NCBI RefSeq assembly: GCF_041379945.2
Contig: NZ_JBFTXJ020000005.1
Span: 124,001 to 188,000, forward strand
DNA from: Aneurinibacillus sp. REN35
Lineage (GTDB): Bacteria; Bacillota; Bacilli; Aneurinibacillales; Aneurinibacillaceae
DNA: 64,000 nt
Reading direction: 5' to 3'
The notes below the pieces were generated by a model. That model was not told where the DNA came from. It did not search any database and saw nothing but the letters and a program-made list of their open reading frames with translations. Position numbers and translations under genes: made by a program. Of this stretch, positions 44,680-53,650 are shown one piece after another (positions within the stretch are counted from its first letter, which is position 1; each line of letters begins with the position of its first letter).

Positions 44680-46599
44680 TTAATATTTTTTTGTATTGAT
44701 TTCATCCATAATCATATCAATTACTTCATCTACTGGCTTAGCGCCTAAATCGCCTTCGCCGCGACGACGCACGGAGAGCGCTCCCTCTTCCATTTCCTTA
44801 TCGCCAATGACAAGCATGAACGGAATTTTGTTCATCTGTGCCTCGCGGATTTTGTAACCAATCTTCTCATTACGGCTATCCACTTCCACACGAATACCTC
44901 GCGCAAGCATCTTCTCTTTCACTTCTTCCGCATAACCGGCATGCGGCTCAGCAATCGTAATGAGCTTCGCCTGTACCGGTGCAAGCCAGGTTGGGAACGC
45001 ACCAGCAAAGTGCTCGGTCAAGATACCGATGAAGCGGTCGATAGAACCATAAATCGCACGGTGAATAACAACTGGACGATGTTTTTGGTTGTCCTCGCCG
45101 ATATATGTCAGATCGAATTTCTCCGGGAACTGGAAGTCAAGCTGAATGGTTGCACATTGGTGACTGCGCTTGATTGCATCCCGGATATGGAAATCGATTT
45201 TCGGACCGTAGAATGCCCCATCGCCTTCATTGATATGGTAAGGTACACCCAATCCGTCAAGTACATTTTGCAGAGATTTTTCCGCTGTTTCCCACAGTTC
45301 GTCACTTCCCATAGAATCTTCCGGACGAGTTGAGAGTTCGATCGTATAGTCGAATCCAAAGACACCGTAGATTTTATCAACCAGATCAATGATATTTTTG
45401 ATCTCGGATTCGATTTGATCCGGGCGGACAAATAAATGTGCATCATCTTGGCAGAATGTACGCACACGAATCATCCCATTCAGCGCACCCGAATATTCGT
45501 GACGGTGTACCTGTCCGAATTCAGACATGCGAATTGGCAGATCGCGGTACGAATGAATTTTATTTTTATAGACCAGCATATGGCCCGGGCAGTTCATCGG
45601 CTTCAACGCGAACTTCGTATTGTCTACTTCTGTAAAATACATATTCTCATGATAGTGATCCCAGTGGCCGGATTGCTCCCACAGACGCTGATTCATCATG
45701 AACGGCGTGCGTACTTCCTCATAGCCACGCTGTACATGCAGACTGCGCTCGTACGATTCAAGCTCATTGCGGATAACCATGCCATGCGGCAGATAGAACG
45801 GCATGCCCGGCGCTTCTTCTGAGAACATGAAGAGCTCAAGCTCTTTGCCTAATTTACGGTGGTCGCGTTTTCTCGCTTCTTCAAGGAAGTGTAGATACTC
45901 ATCCAGATCCGATTTTTTCGCCCAGCATGTTCCATAAATGCGCTGAAGCATCTGGCGATCGGAGTCACCACGCCAGTAGGCACCGGCTACGCTCATGAGC
46001 TTAAATGCTTTAATTTTGCCTGTAGACGGTACGTGCGGTCCACGGCACAAGTCGAAGAATTCGCCTTGATGATACATGCTGATCTCTTCACCTTCCGGCA
46101 GCTCCGAGATGATTTCTGTTTTTAGGTGATCGTTCAGCTTTTCATACGTTTCCAGCGCTTCTTCACGGGAGACAACTTTACGTTCGATAGCGAGGTTTTC
46201 TTTAATAATTTTTTGCATTTCTTTTTCAATCTTCTCAAGCATTTCCGGTGTGATGGTTACATCTGTATCAATATCATAGTAGAAGCCATCCTGGATGACC
46301 GGACCGATGCCAAGGCGAACATTTTCATCACCGAGAATGCGCTTGATCGCTTGTGCCATCAAGTGTGCACAGCTATGGCGCATTACTTCAAGTGCACCTT
46401 CACTTTCCTCTGTAAGAATTTCAATGGCTGCATCATGAGGAATTACTGCTTTCAGGTCAACGATCTTACCGTCTACTTTACCTGCGATGGCCTTCTTCTT
46501 CAGGCTCGGGCTAATGGAAGCCGCTACATCTTCAATGGTTACACCGGACTCATATTCGCGCTTTGAACCATCCGGCAGTGTAATTTGCAGAGCTGACAT
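44680..46599 (-). CDS. thrS: Threonyl-tRNA synthetase
   Basis: A 639-residue class II synthetase with TGS domain (MSALQITLPDGSKREY), editing domain (HSCAHLMAQAIKRI), and motifs 2 and 3 of the class II core (RTFCQDDAHLF and HRAIYGSIDRFIGILTEH), plus the anticodon-binding C-terminus. It charges tRNA-Thr with threonine. Regulation is by a T-box leader directly upstream. GGAGG precedes ATG. Confidence 0.97.
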   Translation of the reverse strand: MSALQITLPDGSKREYESGVTIEDVAASISPSLKKKAIAGKVDGKIVDLKAVIPHDAAIEILTEESEGALEVMRHSCAHLMAQAIKRILGDENVRLGIGPVIQDGFYYDIDTDVTITPEMLEKIEKEMQKIIKENLAIERKVVSREEALETYEKLNDHLKTEIISELPEGEEISMYHQGEFFDLCRGPHVPSTGKIKAFKLMSVAGAYWRGDSDRQMLQRIYGTCWAKKSDLDEYLHFLEEARKRDHRKLGKELELFMFSEEAPGMPFYLPHGMVIRNELESYERSLHVQRGYEEVRTPFMMNQRLWEQSGHWDHYHENMYFTEVDNTKFALKPMNCPGHMLVYKNKIHSYRDLPIRMSEFGQVHRHEYSGALNGMIRVRTFCQDDAHLFVRPDQIESEIKNIIDLVDKIYGVFGFDYTIELSTRPEDSMGSDELWETAEKSLQNVLDGLGVPYHINEGDGAFYGPKIDFHIRDAIKRSHQCATIQLDFQFPEKFDLTYIGEDNQKHRPVVIHRAIYGSIDRFIGILTEHFAGAFPTWLAPVQAKLITIAEPHAGYAEEVKEKMLARGIRVEVDSRNEKIGYKIREAQMNKIPFMLVIGDKEMEEGALSVRRRGEGDLGAKPVDEVIDMIMDEINTKKY

Positions 46600-46916
46600 A
46601 ATAATTGTTTCCTCCTTCAGAAAATAAAAAAAACACGTTCAATCCCCAAAGGGACGAGCGTGCTGTTCTCGTGGTACCACCCTACTTCAACACAGCATCT
46701 CCATGCATACGCCAGAGAGAGGCCATGTCCTCTTCGATCGATAACGGAATCTGAATTCCGGCCTTCCATACTGACGCGAATGCGCGTTCCGGTTGGCAGC
46801 TCAAGGCGGTAGTCTTCAACCTCGTGTTGGAAAGCTTACAGCCACAGGCTCTCCTCTCTGGAAACCGTCTGGTTGAGACCATATCCTTATCATTGCTATT
46901 GAATGTAGTCTTATTG
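46600..46916 (-). promoter_or_regulatory. T-box riboswitch for thrS
   Basis: The leader contains the 14-base T-box sequence AGGGTGGTACCACG (minus strand, 46670-46683). A terminator follows: CACG-ctcgtCCC-ttt-GGGattgaa-CGTG and T8 (46625-46661). The upstream specifier region contains GACTACC, compatible with a Thr ACC codon. Uncharged tRNA-Thr would pair with the specifier and the T-box to prevent termination. Mechanism is established for the class; the exact specifier is inferred. Confidence 0.92.
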
Positions 46917-46921
46917 CTTAA

Positions 46922-46950
46922 ATTATAGTAAGCTGCTACCTGAAAGTCAA
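46922..46950 (-). promoter_or_regulatory. thrS promoter
   Basis: Minus strand -35 TTGACT (46945-46950), 17-base spacer, -10 TATAAT (46922-46927). The -35 contains the TGA stop of ytxC. Confidence 0.9.
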
Positions 46951-47834
46951 GTATCCACTCCAACGTGTGCAGGGAATGAAAAATCAGTATAAACATCCAT
47001 ACGATCAGCGAATATCCGTGTCAGCATTTGGATGAATTCATGATTTGGCTGGCGTGTATACATTATAACACGTTCAGGTGCAAATCCAGCAAGCGCACCA
47101 ATGATTTTGACTTCTTCCGCTATATACGTTGATTCAGCTTCCATTGGAAAGTGCATTGTTTTCGGCGGTGAAAGCCGCTCCCACCCTTCGTCATAATAAC
47201 GAAACGAGAAGATCGACGTATGTACGACTCTCAATACTCCGCTGCGTCGAGGAAAAGCAAGCAGGAAGGTCCGCAAACGCCGGATAAGCAGCTCCTGTTC
47301 TTCTTCTGCCATATACAGCTCCATTCCAGCATCCACCATTGCACACAGCTCATTCATATACCCACGCAGTCGAAATTGAAAAAAGCCTTTTAATTGCAGC
47401 ACATGTTCATGCTCCAAAAAATGCATGACTTCCTTTTGTACCCGATGAATACGCCCTCCTCCATACTCCATCTCTCCGACTTCCTGCTCCCGTATATGCT
47501 CCTTAACATAATGTATCAATCTGGCCTTGTCCATGACCCGGTCATAATAGTTATGGCCGATAATATGCCCATATATTCTCTCTTCCTCTTTGGCAGATAT
47601 GTATGTGTGAATCGCACGAGCCAATGCAAAAAGCCAGGTTTCCTGTACGAGAATAGTCTGCTCCCAGCGCGGCCATCCCACACAATGAAAATGCCAGCCC
47701 GCTCCATCCCTCTCTTCCCGTATCTCGAATTGAAGTTCATTTTCTGCCTTCTCTAACTCATGATACAATGCCGAACGAAATTCCGGCAGAAGGTGTTCAT
47801 CCGTGTATGGCAAAGATAATTGTACCCATCTCAC
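46947..47834 (-). CDS. ytxC: YtxC-like sporulation protein
   Basis: A 295-residue soluble protein. It matches YtxC by length, position before thrS and sequence blocks IYGHIIGHNYYDRVMDKARLIHYVK, HEHVLQLKGFFQFRLRGYMNEL and APERVIMYTR. In B. subtilis ytxC lies between dnaI and thrS; here dnaI is 12.7 kb away. The biochemical function is unknown; it is sporulation-associated. It starts at GTG 47834 with AGGTG upstream. Confidence 0.85.
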   Translation of the reverse strand: MRWVQLSLPYTDEHLLPEFRSALYHELEKAENELQFEIREERDGAGWHFHCVGWPRWEQTILVQETWLFALARAIHTYISAKEEERIYGHIIGHNYYDRVMDKARLIHYVKEHIREQEVGEMEYGGGRIHRVQKEVMHFLEHEHVLQLKGFFQFRLRGYMNELCAMVDAGMELYMAEEEQELLIRRLRTFLLAFPRRSGVLRVVHTSIFSFRYYDEGWERLSPPKTMHFPMEAESTYIAEEVKIIGALAGFAPERVIMYTRQPNHEFIQMLTRIFADRMDVYTDFSFPAHVGVDT

Positions 47835-47938
47835 ACTCGCACCTGCTTTCCGGCTTTTTCCTTAACTATATGTATAAAATAGAAAAGTATTTCCATTTCT
47901 TATATTTCAAAAAAGATAATTTTTTTTAAAAAATACTA

Positions 47939-47967
47939 TTGATAACGCTTACAAAAGCCGCTATAAT
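47939..47967 (+). promoter_or_regulatory. Near-consensus promoter for a small RNA
   Basis: -35 TTGATA (47939-47944), 17-base spacer, -10 TATAAT (47962-47967). Confidence 0.85.
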
Positions 47968-47973
47968 AAAAAC

Positions 47974-48067
47974 AACCCCCTTAATTGGGTTGACACCTCC
48001 TGGAATTGAATTAATCTCTCCACTCCTACCTTGGACCCGTTGACTATGTCAATGGGTCACTTTTTTA
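47974..48067 (+). ncRNA. Probable small RNA or leader with anti-Shine-Dalgarno segment
   Basis: A transcript from the near-consensus promoter would be about 90 bases. Hairpin 1 is CAACCC-...-GGGTTG (47973-47992). A single-stranded middle carries CACCTCCT (47994-48001, perfect complement of a strong Shine-Dalgarno) and CTCTCCACTCCTACC. The end is a terminator GACCC-g-TTGAC-tat-GTCAA-t-GGGTC with T6 (48034-48066). A membrane-protein gene starts 90 bases on, so it could also be a premature-terminating leader. Confidence 0.6.
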
Positions 48068-48155
48068 TGTTGTGACCGCTATCATGTTTCATCTCCCACA
48101 TATATTGGCTACAATAATACCAAAAGAAATACCATATTTACGTATAGAGGTGTTT

Positions 48156-48467
48156 ATGACTCAATCGATCTTGCTTTATCAGCGGCTTATTTTTTATTTG
48201 TTTCTCCTTAATATTGCAGATTGGTATTTTACCTGTTATGGCATTGAACAGCGCTATATAGTGGAAGCCAATCCGGTCCTCTCCTCAATGATCACGACAG
48301 ATCCTCTTCTCGTCCTGCTATGGAAATGTACGGGACCACTTCTTTTGTTCTGTCTGCTTCCTTATTGCCAAAGCAGGTTGGTACAGCATGCGCTCTTATT
48401 CACCTTATGTCTGTATATTGCTGTTAATGTTTATCATCTTCTCTTTTTTGTTCTCCATATTGCCTAG
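48156..48467 (+). CDS. Small membrane protein, DUF5658-like
   Basis: A 103-residue protein with three hydrophobic helices and the motif ADWYFTCYGIEQRYIVEANPVLSSMI, which matches DUF5658 (motif D-x-x-x-T ... E-x-N-P). Function unknown. I chose ATG 48156, preceded by AGAGGTG; a longer frame from 48072 overlaps the terminator region. It lies downstream of the small RNA candidate. Confidence 0.7.
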   Translation: MTQSILLYQRLIFYLFLLNIADWYFTCYGIEQRYIVEANPVLSSMITTDPLLVLLWKCTGPLLLFCLLPYCQSRLVQHALLFTLCLYIAVNVYHLLFFVLHIA

Positions 48468-48558
48468 TTATGCACAAAACTGATGCTTCATCTCCCTGAA
48501 TTGGTGGTAATCATCCTTACCTGATACATTCATGAATCTACAAAAGGGAGATGATCGG

Positions 48559-49137
48559 ATGAAACGAGTATCCTTACACATACTGTCGTTTTGTATTGGT
48601 ATGATGATCGTCCCGGCGGCTGCCCATGCTACGGTCTCAGACACATATACAGTGCAGGCTGGCGAGACACTGTATAGCATTGCCGTAAAGAATGGCACAA
48701 CCGTTCAACAATTGCTGCATTATAATCCAGATATTTCTAGCAAAGATACGCTTCTAGTAGGCCAATTCCTCAACCTTCCCCACATGCTCAGGCAGGATAT
48801 CGTTCTTAACACGATCCAGACGGCAGAAGCACTGATTGGCAAGACCTCCTTTACCGATGCATCTTTTCTCCATTATATTCTCAAGCAAAATGGCATCTAT
48901 GTGAATACGACAAACACCGATACGCTTCTCATGAAGGGTGAACCTGTAGCCCAAGATGACATCCAGCAGGGCGATATTATCTTCTATCGTTCTACACCGG
49001 AGGCATCTTCTTCCCTTCACACTGTACTTTATATCGGGGACGGAAAAATTATCCACGCCAAAGAAGGCTATGTACGCATAGATACGATAGCCTTGGCGGA
49101 TGAGGTATATTATGCGCCCCGACGCGTTATCCAATAA
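48559..49137 (+). CDS. Secreted LysM protein with inactive NlpC/P60-like domain
   Basis: A 192-residue protein with a signal peptide (about 1-26). A LysM domain follows (about 31-74, YTVQAGETLYSIAVKNGTTV), then a C-terminal NlpC/P60-like domain with QTAEALIGK, HYILKQNGI, IQQGDIIFY, LHTVLYIGDGKIIHA. At the place of the catalytic F-D-C-S-G-F the sequence reads F-T-D-A-S-F, so Cys is replaced by Asp, and the YxxGG block is missing; the His residues remain. It probably binds peptidoglycan without cutting it. ATG 48559 has GGGAG upstream. Its 3' end overlaps the convergent gene by 11 bases. Confidence 0.8.
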   Translation: MKRVSLHILSFCIGMMIVPAAAHATVSDTYTVQAGETLYSIAVKNGTTVQQLLHYNPDISSKDTLLVGQFLNLPHMLRQDIVLNTIQTAEALIGKTSFTDASFLHYILKQNGIYVNTTNTDTLLMKGEPVAQDDIQQGDIIFYRSTPEASSSLHTVLYIGDGKIIHAKEGYVRIDTIALADEVYYAPRRVIQ

Positions 49138-49726
49138 GATGAAGCAAGCGGTAGCCGAGATAATTCAATGTCTCCTTGCTTAAGAAAGAAAGTTGGCTTT
49201 CTACTCCAATATATCTCGATGTTGTAGTAGGTGAAGGAAGGGCCTGCATGCCTAAATCTTCTGCCATCTGGACAGCCCGCTTCATATGCAGCGGGTCACT
49301 CACAATCAGAAAGGTATGCAGCCCTTCTCTTTGAGCTACCTGCTTGGCATACTGTAGATTCTCCTGCGTAATACGTGATTTTTCCTCTGTTAAAATCGCT
49401 TCAGCCGGAACTCCGTGCTTTATCGCATAATCCTTAGCTACATCTGATTCTGGGCGCGCATTCGGGAGCCCAATTCCTCCGGTAAATATAATATGTTCGA
49501 TCTTCCCCTGCTCATACAAAGTAATCGCATGACGAATCCGCTCACGAAAGACAGGCGAAGGACGGTCTCCCCAAACAGCAGCACCCAATACAATGGCCGC
49601 ATCAGCGGGCATGGATTCGCTTTTCTTGCTGTATGTGTAAATACCAGCGGCAGTATACATGAGGAAACCAAGCAATACGAGCAGCAATGTGAGGCTTCCC
49701 TTCACAATACGCTTCCATTGCTTCAT
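49127..49726 (-). CDS. DUF218/YdcF-like membrane protein
   Basis: A 199-residue protein with an N-terminal transmembrane helix (about 9-30) and a DUF218 domain: AAIVLGAAVWGDRPSPVFRERI, IEHIIFTGGIGLPNARPESDVAKDYAI, TRENLQYA-type region SRITQENLQYA and LIVSDPLHMKRA. Relatives SanA and ElyC affect envelope integrity. Its ATG overlaps the stop of the preceding gene (ATGA), so it is translationally coupled to it. Confidence 0.85.
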   Translation of the reverse strand: MKQWKRIVKGSLTLLLVLLGFLMYTAAGIYTYSKKSESMPADAAIVLGAAVWGDRPSPVFRERIRHAITLYEQGKIEHIIFTGGIGLPNARPESDVAKDYAIKHGVPAEAILTEEKSRITQENLQYAKQVAQREGLHTFLIVSDPLHMKRAVQMAEDLGMQALPSPTTTSRYIGVESQLSFLSKETLNYLGYRLLHLIG

Positions 49727-50433
49727 AAGGTTCCTCCCTTTCCTTCAACTAAATAGCCGCTTACTCTGCCTTTGATACATTCAAGAGGTAGCGCATCAAA
49801 CTGTCTGCTATCCACCCCTATTATCCAATCGTCATCCATAACAAAGACACGGCCGGACGGCACAATCATTTCCCTCATATTGGCTTCAGGGAGCTTCTTC
49901 GCCCTTTTCAGCGTGGAGTCAACCTTATTCCAATTATTTTTATGTGTTTCAAGATATCGTTCAATATCCATACCTTTATGCTGAAAGCGACCATAGAAAG
50001 TTTCCAATGTTTTTCCATTCACATAAATTTGTCCTCTTTTCATGCGCACACGCTCTCCTCCGAACGCGATAACCCTCGATAGACTGTATCCATCCCCTCT
50101 ATGATGCGGGTTTCTTACATACGTCTGATCCGGAAACGCATGATAAATAATATCTCCTCTTGAGATATCTTTGTCTCCATAATTAGTGTCAATCACAAGA
50201 TCTCTAAGATAGAAGGTGCGGCATTTATGATTTTTGCATGTACGCCAATTCTCCATATCCTTCTGACCATACCGTCTAACAATCCATTGGCCTTCAGCCT
50301 CTTTCGGTGAGAGCGCGCGGATGTTCTCACGTGTATGCCAATCCTTTATCATTTCTTCGTCTTCTCCAAAGGAACACGCGACCATTCCTAATAAAAACAT
50401 ATAGACCATCCATAATCCAATAAGCTTTCTCAC
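49723..50433 (-). CDS. Signal-peptidase-I-like lipoprotein, probably inactive
   Basis: A 236-residue protein. The signal peptide MRKLIGLWMVYMFLLGMVAC ends in a lipobox-like Cys. The body resembles S26 signal peptidases: RGDIIYHAFPDQTYV, then SRVIAFGGERVRMKRGQIYVNGK (aligning with KRIIGLPGD...QLYINGK) and VPSGRVFVMDDDWIIGVDSRQF (aligning with VP..YFVMGDNR...DSR). The catalytic Lys position is Ser, and the Ser-Met-x-P motif is not found. A pseudo-peptidase is likely. It is coupled to the DUF218 gene. GTG start with GGGAGA upstream. Confidence 0.7.
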   Translation of the reverse strand: MRKLIGLWMVYMFLLGMVACSFGEDEEMIKDWHTRENIRALSPKEAEGQWIVRRYGQKDMENWRTCKNHKCRTFYLRDLVIDTNYGDKDISRGDIIYHAFPDQTYVRNPHHRGDGYSLSRVIAFGGERVRMKRGQIYVNGKTLETFYGRFQHKGMDIERYLETHKNNWNKVDSTLKRAKKLPEANMREMIVPSGRVFVMDDDWIIGVDSRQFDALPLECIKGRVSGYLVEGKGGTL

Positions 50434-50511
50434 ACTCTTCTCCCTTGTCCTTTATTCTCTATATGTATTAACGATAAAAAAGAGAAAAAAGTTACTACAT
50501 TATTATAAAAA

Positions 50512-50551
50512 GAAACTACCGCACATTCAAACTGAACTGTGCGGTAGTTTC
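50512..50551. terminator. Bidirectional terminator
   Basis: GAAACTACCGCACA and TGTGCGGTAGTTTC, 14 perfect base pairs, with T-rich tails on both strands. Confidence 0.85.
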
Positions 50552-50562
50552 TTTATTATTTA

Positions 50563-50721
50563 TTACTGTTCTGGATTTTTATCATCTTTCTCATCTTTTT
50601 GTTGGCCGTCACTTACACCATTATCTTGATCTACTCCATCACCGCATCCAGCCAATCCTCCGAGACTTACCATCGCGGCCATTCCACCAATCAGTATTTT
50701 TTTCTTCCATGTTGCTTTCAT
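50563..50721 (-). CDS. Very small lipoprotein, 52 residues
   Basis: GGAGGAG lies 8 bases before ATG 50721. The signal peptide is basic then Gly/Ala/Met-rich, with lipobox L-A-G-C at Cys26. The mature part is only 27 residues, all Asp/Lys/Gln/Asn. A strong terminator follows the stop by 12 bases. Function unknown; it may be a spore- or stress-related surface peptide. Confidence 0.65.
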   Translation of the reverse strand: MKATWKKKILIGGMAAMVSLGGLAGCGDGVDQDNGVSDGQQKDEKDDKNPEQ

Positions 50722-50859
50722 TAACAGCTCCTCCTCCTACAATGAAGTAACTATCCTTCTTAAGGAACTATTACCCATTGGCACCTATTCTCCAAACAAG
50801 AAGGAGCTTGAAAGACCTGAAGCTAACAAAGGTTAAAGATATAGAATTAAATTAATACA

Positions 50860-52179
50860 TCAATACACATTATTGATATAAATCCCATGTTCTCTTATGA
50901 GTAAATCCTGATACGTTTCTCTTTCTACAACAAGTGTTGATTTTTCATCTTTAACAAAAATAATAGGAGGGCGGAGGATTCGATTATAATTGCTTGCCAT
51001 TGAATAACCATAAGCACCTGTACAGAACATAGCTAATAAATCGCCAGATTGTACTTTGGGAACACATACATCTTTTATTAAGATATCACCTGATTCACAA
51101 CACTTCCCTGCTATCGTAACAGTTTCTTCATCTGGACAAAGAGCCTTATTAACTATCATGGCTTCATATTTGGCTTGGTAAAGAGCAGGACGCAAATTAT
51201 CTGTCATTCCACCGTCTACAGAAACATATTTACAAATTCCTGGTACTTCTTTGATGGCTCCTACTTTATATAGCGTGGTACCAGCTTCCCCTACAATACT
51301 TCTTCCCGGCTCAATCCAGATTTCCGGTACTGGATAGTTAATGGTTTGAAAGGATTCTTTTACTGTATCCATGATTGCTTGAATATACTCTTCTTCGGAA
51401 AGTGGCGTATCCTCTTGATGGTATCGTATGCCCAAACCGCCACCTACATTAAGAACTTCCGCAGTAAAAGAAAGTGATAAACGTATAGTATCAAGGAACT
51501 TAGCCATAATTACTATCACAGATTCAAACCTTTTTTTATCAAATATTTGCGAGCCAATGTGTGAATGAAGGCCCAGCAAATGAAGCGATGATAATTTTAA
51601 TGCTGTATTAACCGCTTCATATGCTTGATTTGTAGCTACATCAAATCCGAACTTTGAATCCTGACGTCCGGTGGATATATACTCATGGGTGCCGGATTCG
51701 ACTCCTGGAGCAATCCTTAGTAAAATTGGGACGATTTTTTGATGCTTTTTCGCCAGTCTATCTAGCATAGTTAATTCGTAAAAGTTATCTACAACAAAAC
51801 ATCCAATATCAGCCGTTAGCGCAAATTCAATCTCTTCTTCTGATTTATTACTTCCATGAAAGTGAATGCGGCTTGGAGGGAAACCAACGGAAAGGGCTGT
51901 ATAAAGCTCACCACCAGAAACAACGTCTATATGCAGTCCTTCTTCTTGAACGATTTGGCAGATTGCCTTGATACTTAAAGCTTTGCTCGCATACGCTATC
52001 TTAAAAGGTATTGCACTTTTTTTACATGCACGTACATATCGCCGACACTTCTCACGGATCAGCCATTCATCGTACACATATAATGGTGTACCATACTGTT
52101 CTGCTAGCTGTGTGCAATCACATCCGCCAATTTCTAAGTGTCCCAAAGAATTAACACGTGCTGTTCCATGTAGATACAA
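50860..52179 (-). CDS. lysA: Diaminopimelate decarboxylase
   Basis: A 439-residue fold-III PLP enzyme. The PLP Lys motif is YASKALS, the His motif LLGLHSHIGSQIF, the glycine loop NVGGGLGIRY, the ligand site EPGRSIVGEAG and the Cys motif CCESGDIL. It makes lysine from meso-diaminopimelate, a D-centre-containing wall component. It starts at TTG 52179 with GAGAGGG upstream. It closes a D-amino-acid cassette, so it may act on imported diaminopimelate; a second genomic lysA elsewhere is possible. Confidence 0.92.
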   Translation of the reverse strand: MYLHGTARVNSLGHLEIGGCDCTQLAEQYGTPLYVYDEWLIREKCRRYVRACKKSAIPFKIAYASKALSIKAICQIVQEEGLHIDVVSGGELYTALSVGFPPSRIHFHGSNKSEEEIEFALTADIGCFVVDNFYELTMLDRLAKKHQKIVPILLRIAPGVESGTHEYISTGRQDSKFGFDVATNQAYEAVNTALKLSSLHLLGLHSHIGSQIFDKKRFESVIVIMAKFLDTIRLSLSFTAEVLNVGGGLGIRYHQEDTPLSEEEYIQAIMDTVKESFQTINYPVPEIWIEPGRSIVGEAGTTLYKVGAIKEVPGICKYVSVDGGMTDNLRPALYQAKYEAMIVNKALCPDEETVTIAGKCCESGDILIKDVCVPKVQSGDLLAMFCTGAYGYSMASNYNRILRPPIIFVKDEKSTLVVERETYQDLLIREHGIYINNVY

Positions 52180-52226
52180 TACATTTCCCTCTCTTCCATT
52201 CTTCCATTATAGAAACATCGTATTGA

Positions 52227-52961
52227 TTACAAAACTTTACTTAAAAAGTGTTGTGTTCTTTCATGTGAAGGTCGTTGAAATATTTGATCCGGTACTCCTT
52301 CTTCGATAATACTTCCATTATGCATAACAACAACGCGATCTGCCATCTCTCTAGCAAATCCTATTTCATGTGTAACTACAACCATTGTCATTCCTTCTAC
52401 AGCTAAATTCTTCATAACAGATAGTACTTCTCCAACCAATTCAGGATCTAATGCTGATGTCGGTTCATCGAATAGCATAATATCCGGCTTCATAGCTAAG
52501 GATCTTGCAATCGCCACTCTTTGTTTTTGTCCTCCAGATAAATGTTCAGGATAAGCATTTTCCTTATCAGATAGTCCAACTTTCATGAGCAGCTGCCGAG
52601 CATACTCTATTACGAGTCTTGCATTAAGTTTTTTCACATGGATGGGTGCTTCAATAATGTTTTCAAGCACTGTCATGTGAGGAAATAGATTAAAATGCTG
52701 AAAGACCATGCCTACCCGTTCCCGAATGTGATTTATATTTTGGTTTTTTGGATCAATCTGCTTTCCTGCAATCATAATACTGCCATCATCAATTTTTTCA
52801 AGAAAATTCAGACATCTAAGGAGTGTACTTTTCCCTGATCCACTAGCACCTATAAGAACCACTACTTCACTTTTTGCCACTGCTATACTACAGTTCTTTA
52901 GTACATGCAGACTGCCAAAGGATTTATTTACATTCTTTGCTTCAATTATCGTTTCATTCAT
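52227..52961 (-). CDS. Polar amino-acid ABC transporter ATPase
   Basis: A 244-residue ABC ATPase of the GlnQ/HisP type. Walker A is [16 protein letters not shown]-loop [13 protein letters not shown], signature [17 protein letters not shown], Walker [17 protein letters not shown]. Its start overlaps the permease stop by 4 bases. With the permease and binding protein it imports a polar amino acid or small peptide. Confidence 0.95.
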   Translation of the reverse strand: MNETIIEAKNVNKSFGSLHVLKNCSIAVAKSEVVVLIGASGSGKSTLLRCLNFLEKIDDGSIMIAGKQIDPKNQNINHIRERVGMVFQHFNLFPHMTVLENIIEAPIHVKKLNARLVIEYARQLLMKVGLSDKENAYPEHLSGGQKQRVAIARSLAMKPDIMLFDEPTSALDPELVGEVLSVMKNLAVEGMTMVVVTHEIGFAREMADRVVVMHNGSIIEEGVPDQIFQRPSHERTQHFLSKVL

Positions 52962-53626
52962 GAACTAACAGCCCCCTTTCCTACATCTAATCGATGTTCT
53001 ACCTTATAAAGAATAAAGGTAAAGAACAATACCAATATCAAATAGTAGAGGCCCGCAATACTATAAGCTTCAAACTGTAAAAATGTTCGTGCTGCTGTAG
53101 ATTGAGAAGCCAAATATAGTTCGTTGTAGCCGATCAATCCTACAAGCGAAGAATCTTTAAGGCCAATAATAAATTGATTTCCTAAAGGAGGGATAGCCCT
53201 CTTAAATGCCTGTGGCATAATAATTCTTCGCATTGCTAAAGAATACTTCATACCAAGTGAGCGCGCTGCTTCCATTTGCCCCCTATCAATCGACTGAATT
53301 GTGCCACGAAATATCTCTGCAATATATGCTCCATTATGAATAGCAAGCGCTAATGCTCCGGCCCAAAAATCACTTAGCATAATAATTTTTGTAATACCAA
53401 AATACAGAACCATTATTTGCAAAATCAGTGGAGTCCCACGAATTAAAATAATATAAACCCTTGCGATATTAACTAATATTTTTGATTGAGAAATGCGAAA
53501 AAAAGCAAACATTAATCCAATTACGATCGCGATAACCAAAGAAGTTGCTGTCATCTGAACAGTAAACCAGGCCGCCTTAAAAAAACCAAACCATGTTTCT
53601 GAAAGCAATTGTAAAAAGGACTCCAT
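52958..53626 (-). CDS. Polar amino-acid ABC transporter permease
   Basis: A 222-residue HisM/GlnP-type permease with four to five transmembrane helices and the EAA loop [32 protein letters not shown]. It has [11 protein letters not shown]-like [16 protein letters not shown]. Middle gene of the three-gene importer. Confidence 0.94.
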   Translation of the reverse strand: MESFLQLLSETWFGFFKAAWFTVQMTATSLVIAIVIGLMFAFFRISQSKILVNIARVYIILIRGTPLILQIMVLYFGITKIIMLSDFWAGALALAIHNGAYIAEIFRGTIQSIDRGQMEAARSLGMKYSLAMRRIIMPQAFKRAIPPLGNQFIIGLKDSSLVGLIGYNELYLASQSTAARTFLQFEAYSIAGLYYLILVLFFTFILYKVEHRLDVGKGAVSS

Positions 53627-53650
53627 GACTCTATTCCCCTCCTTACTTGA

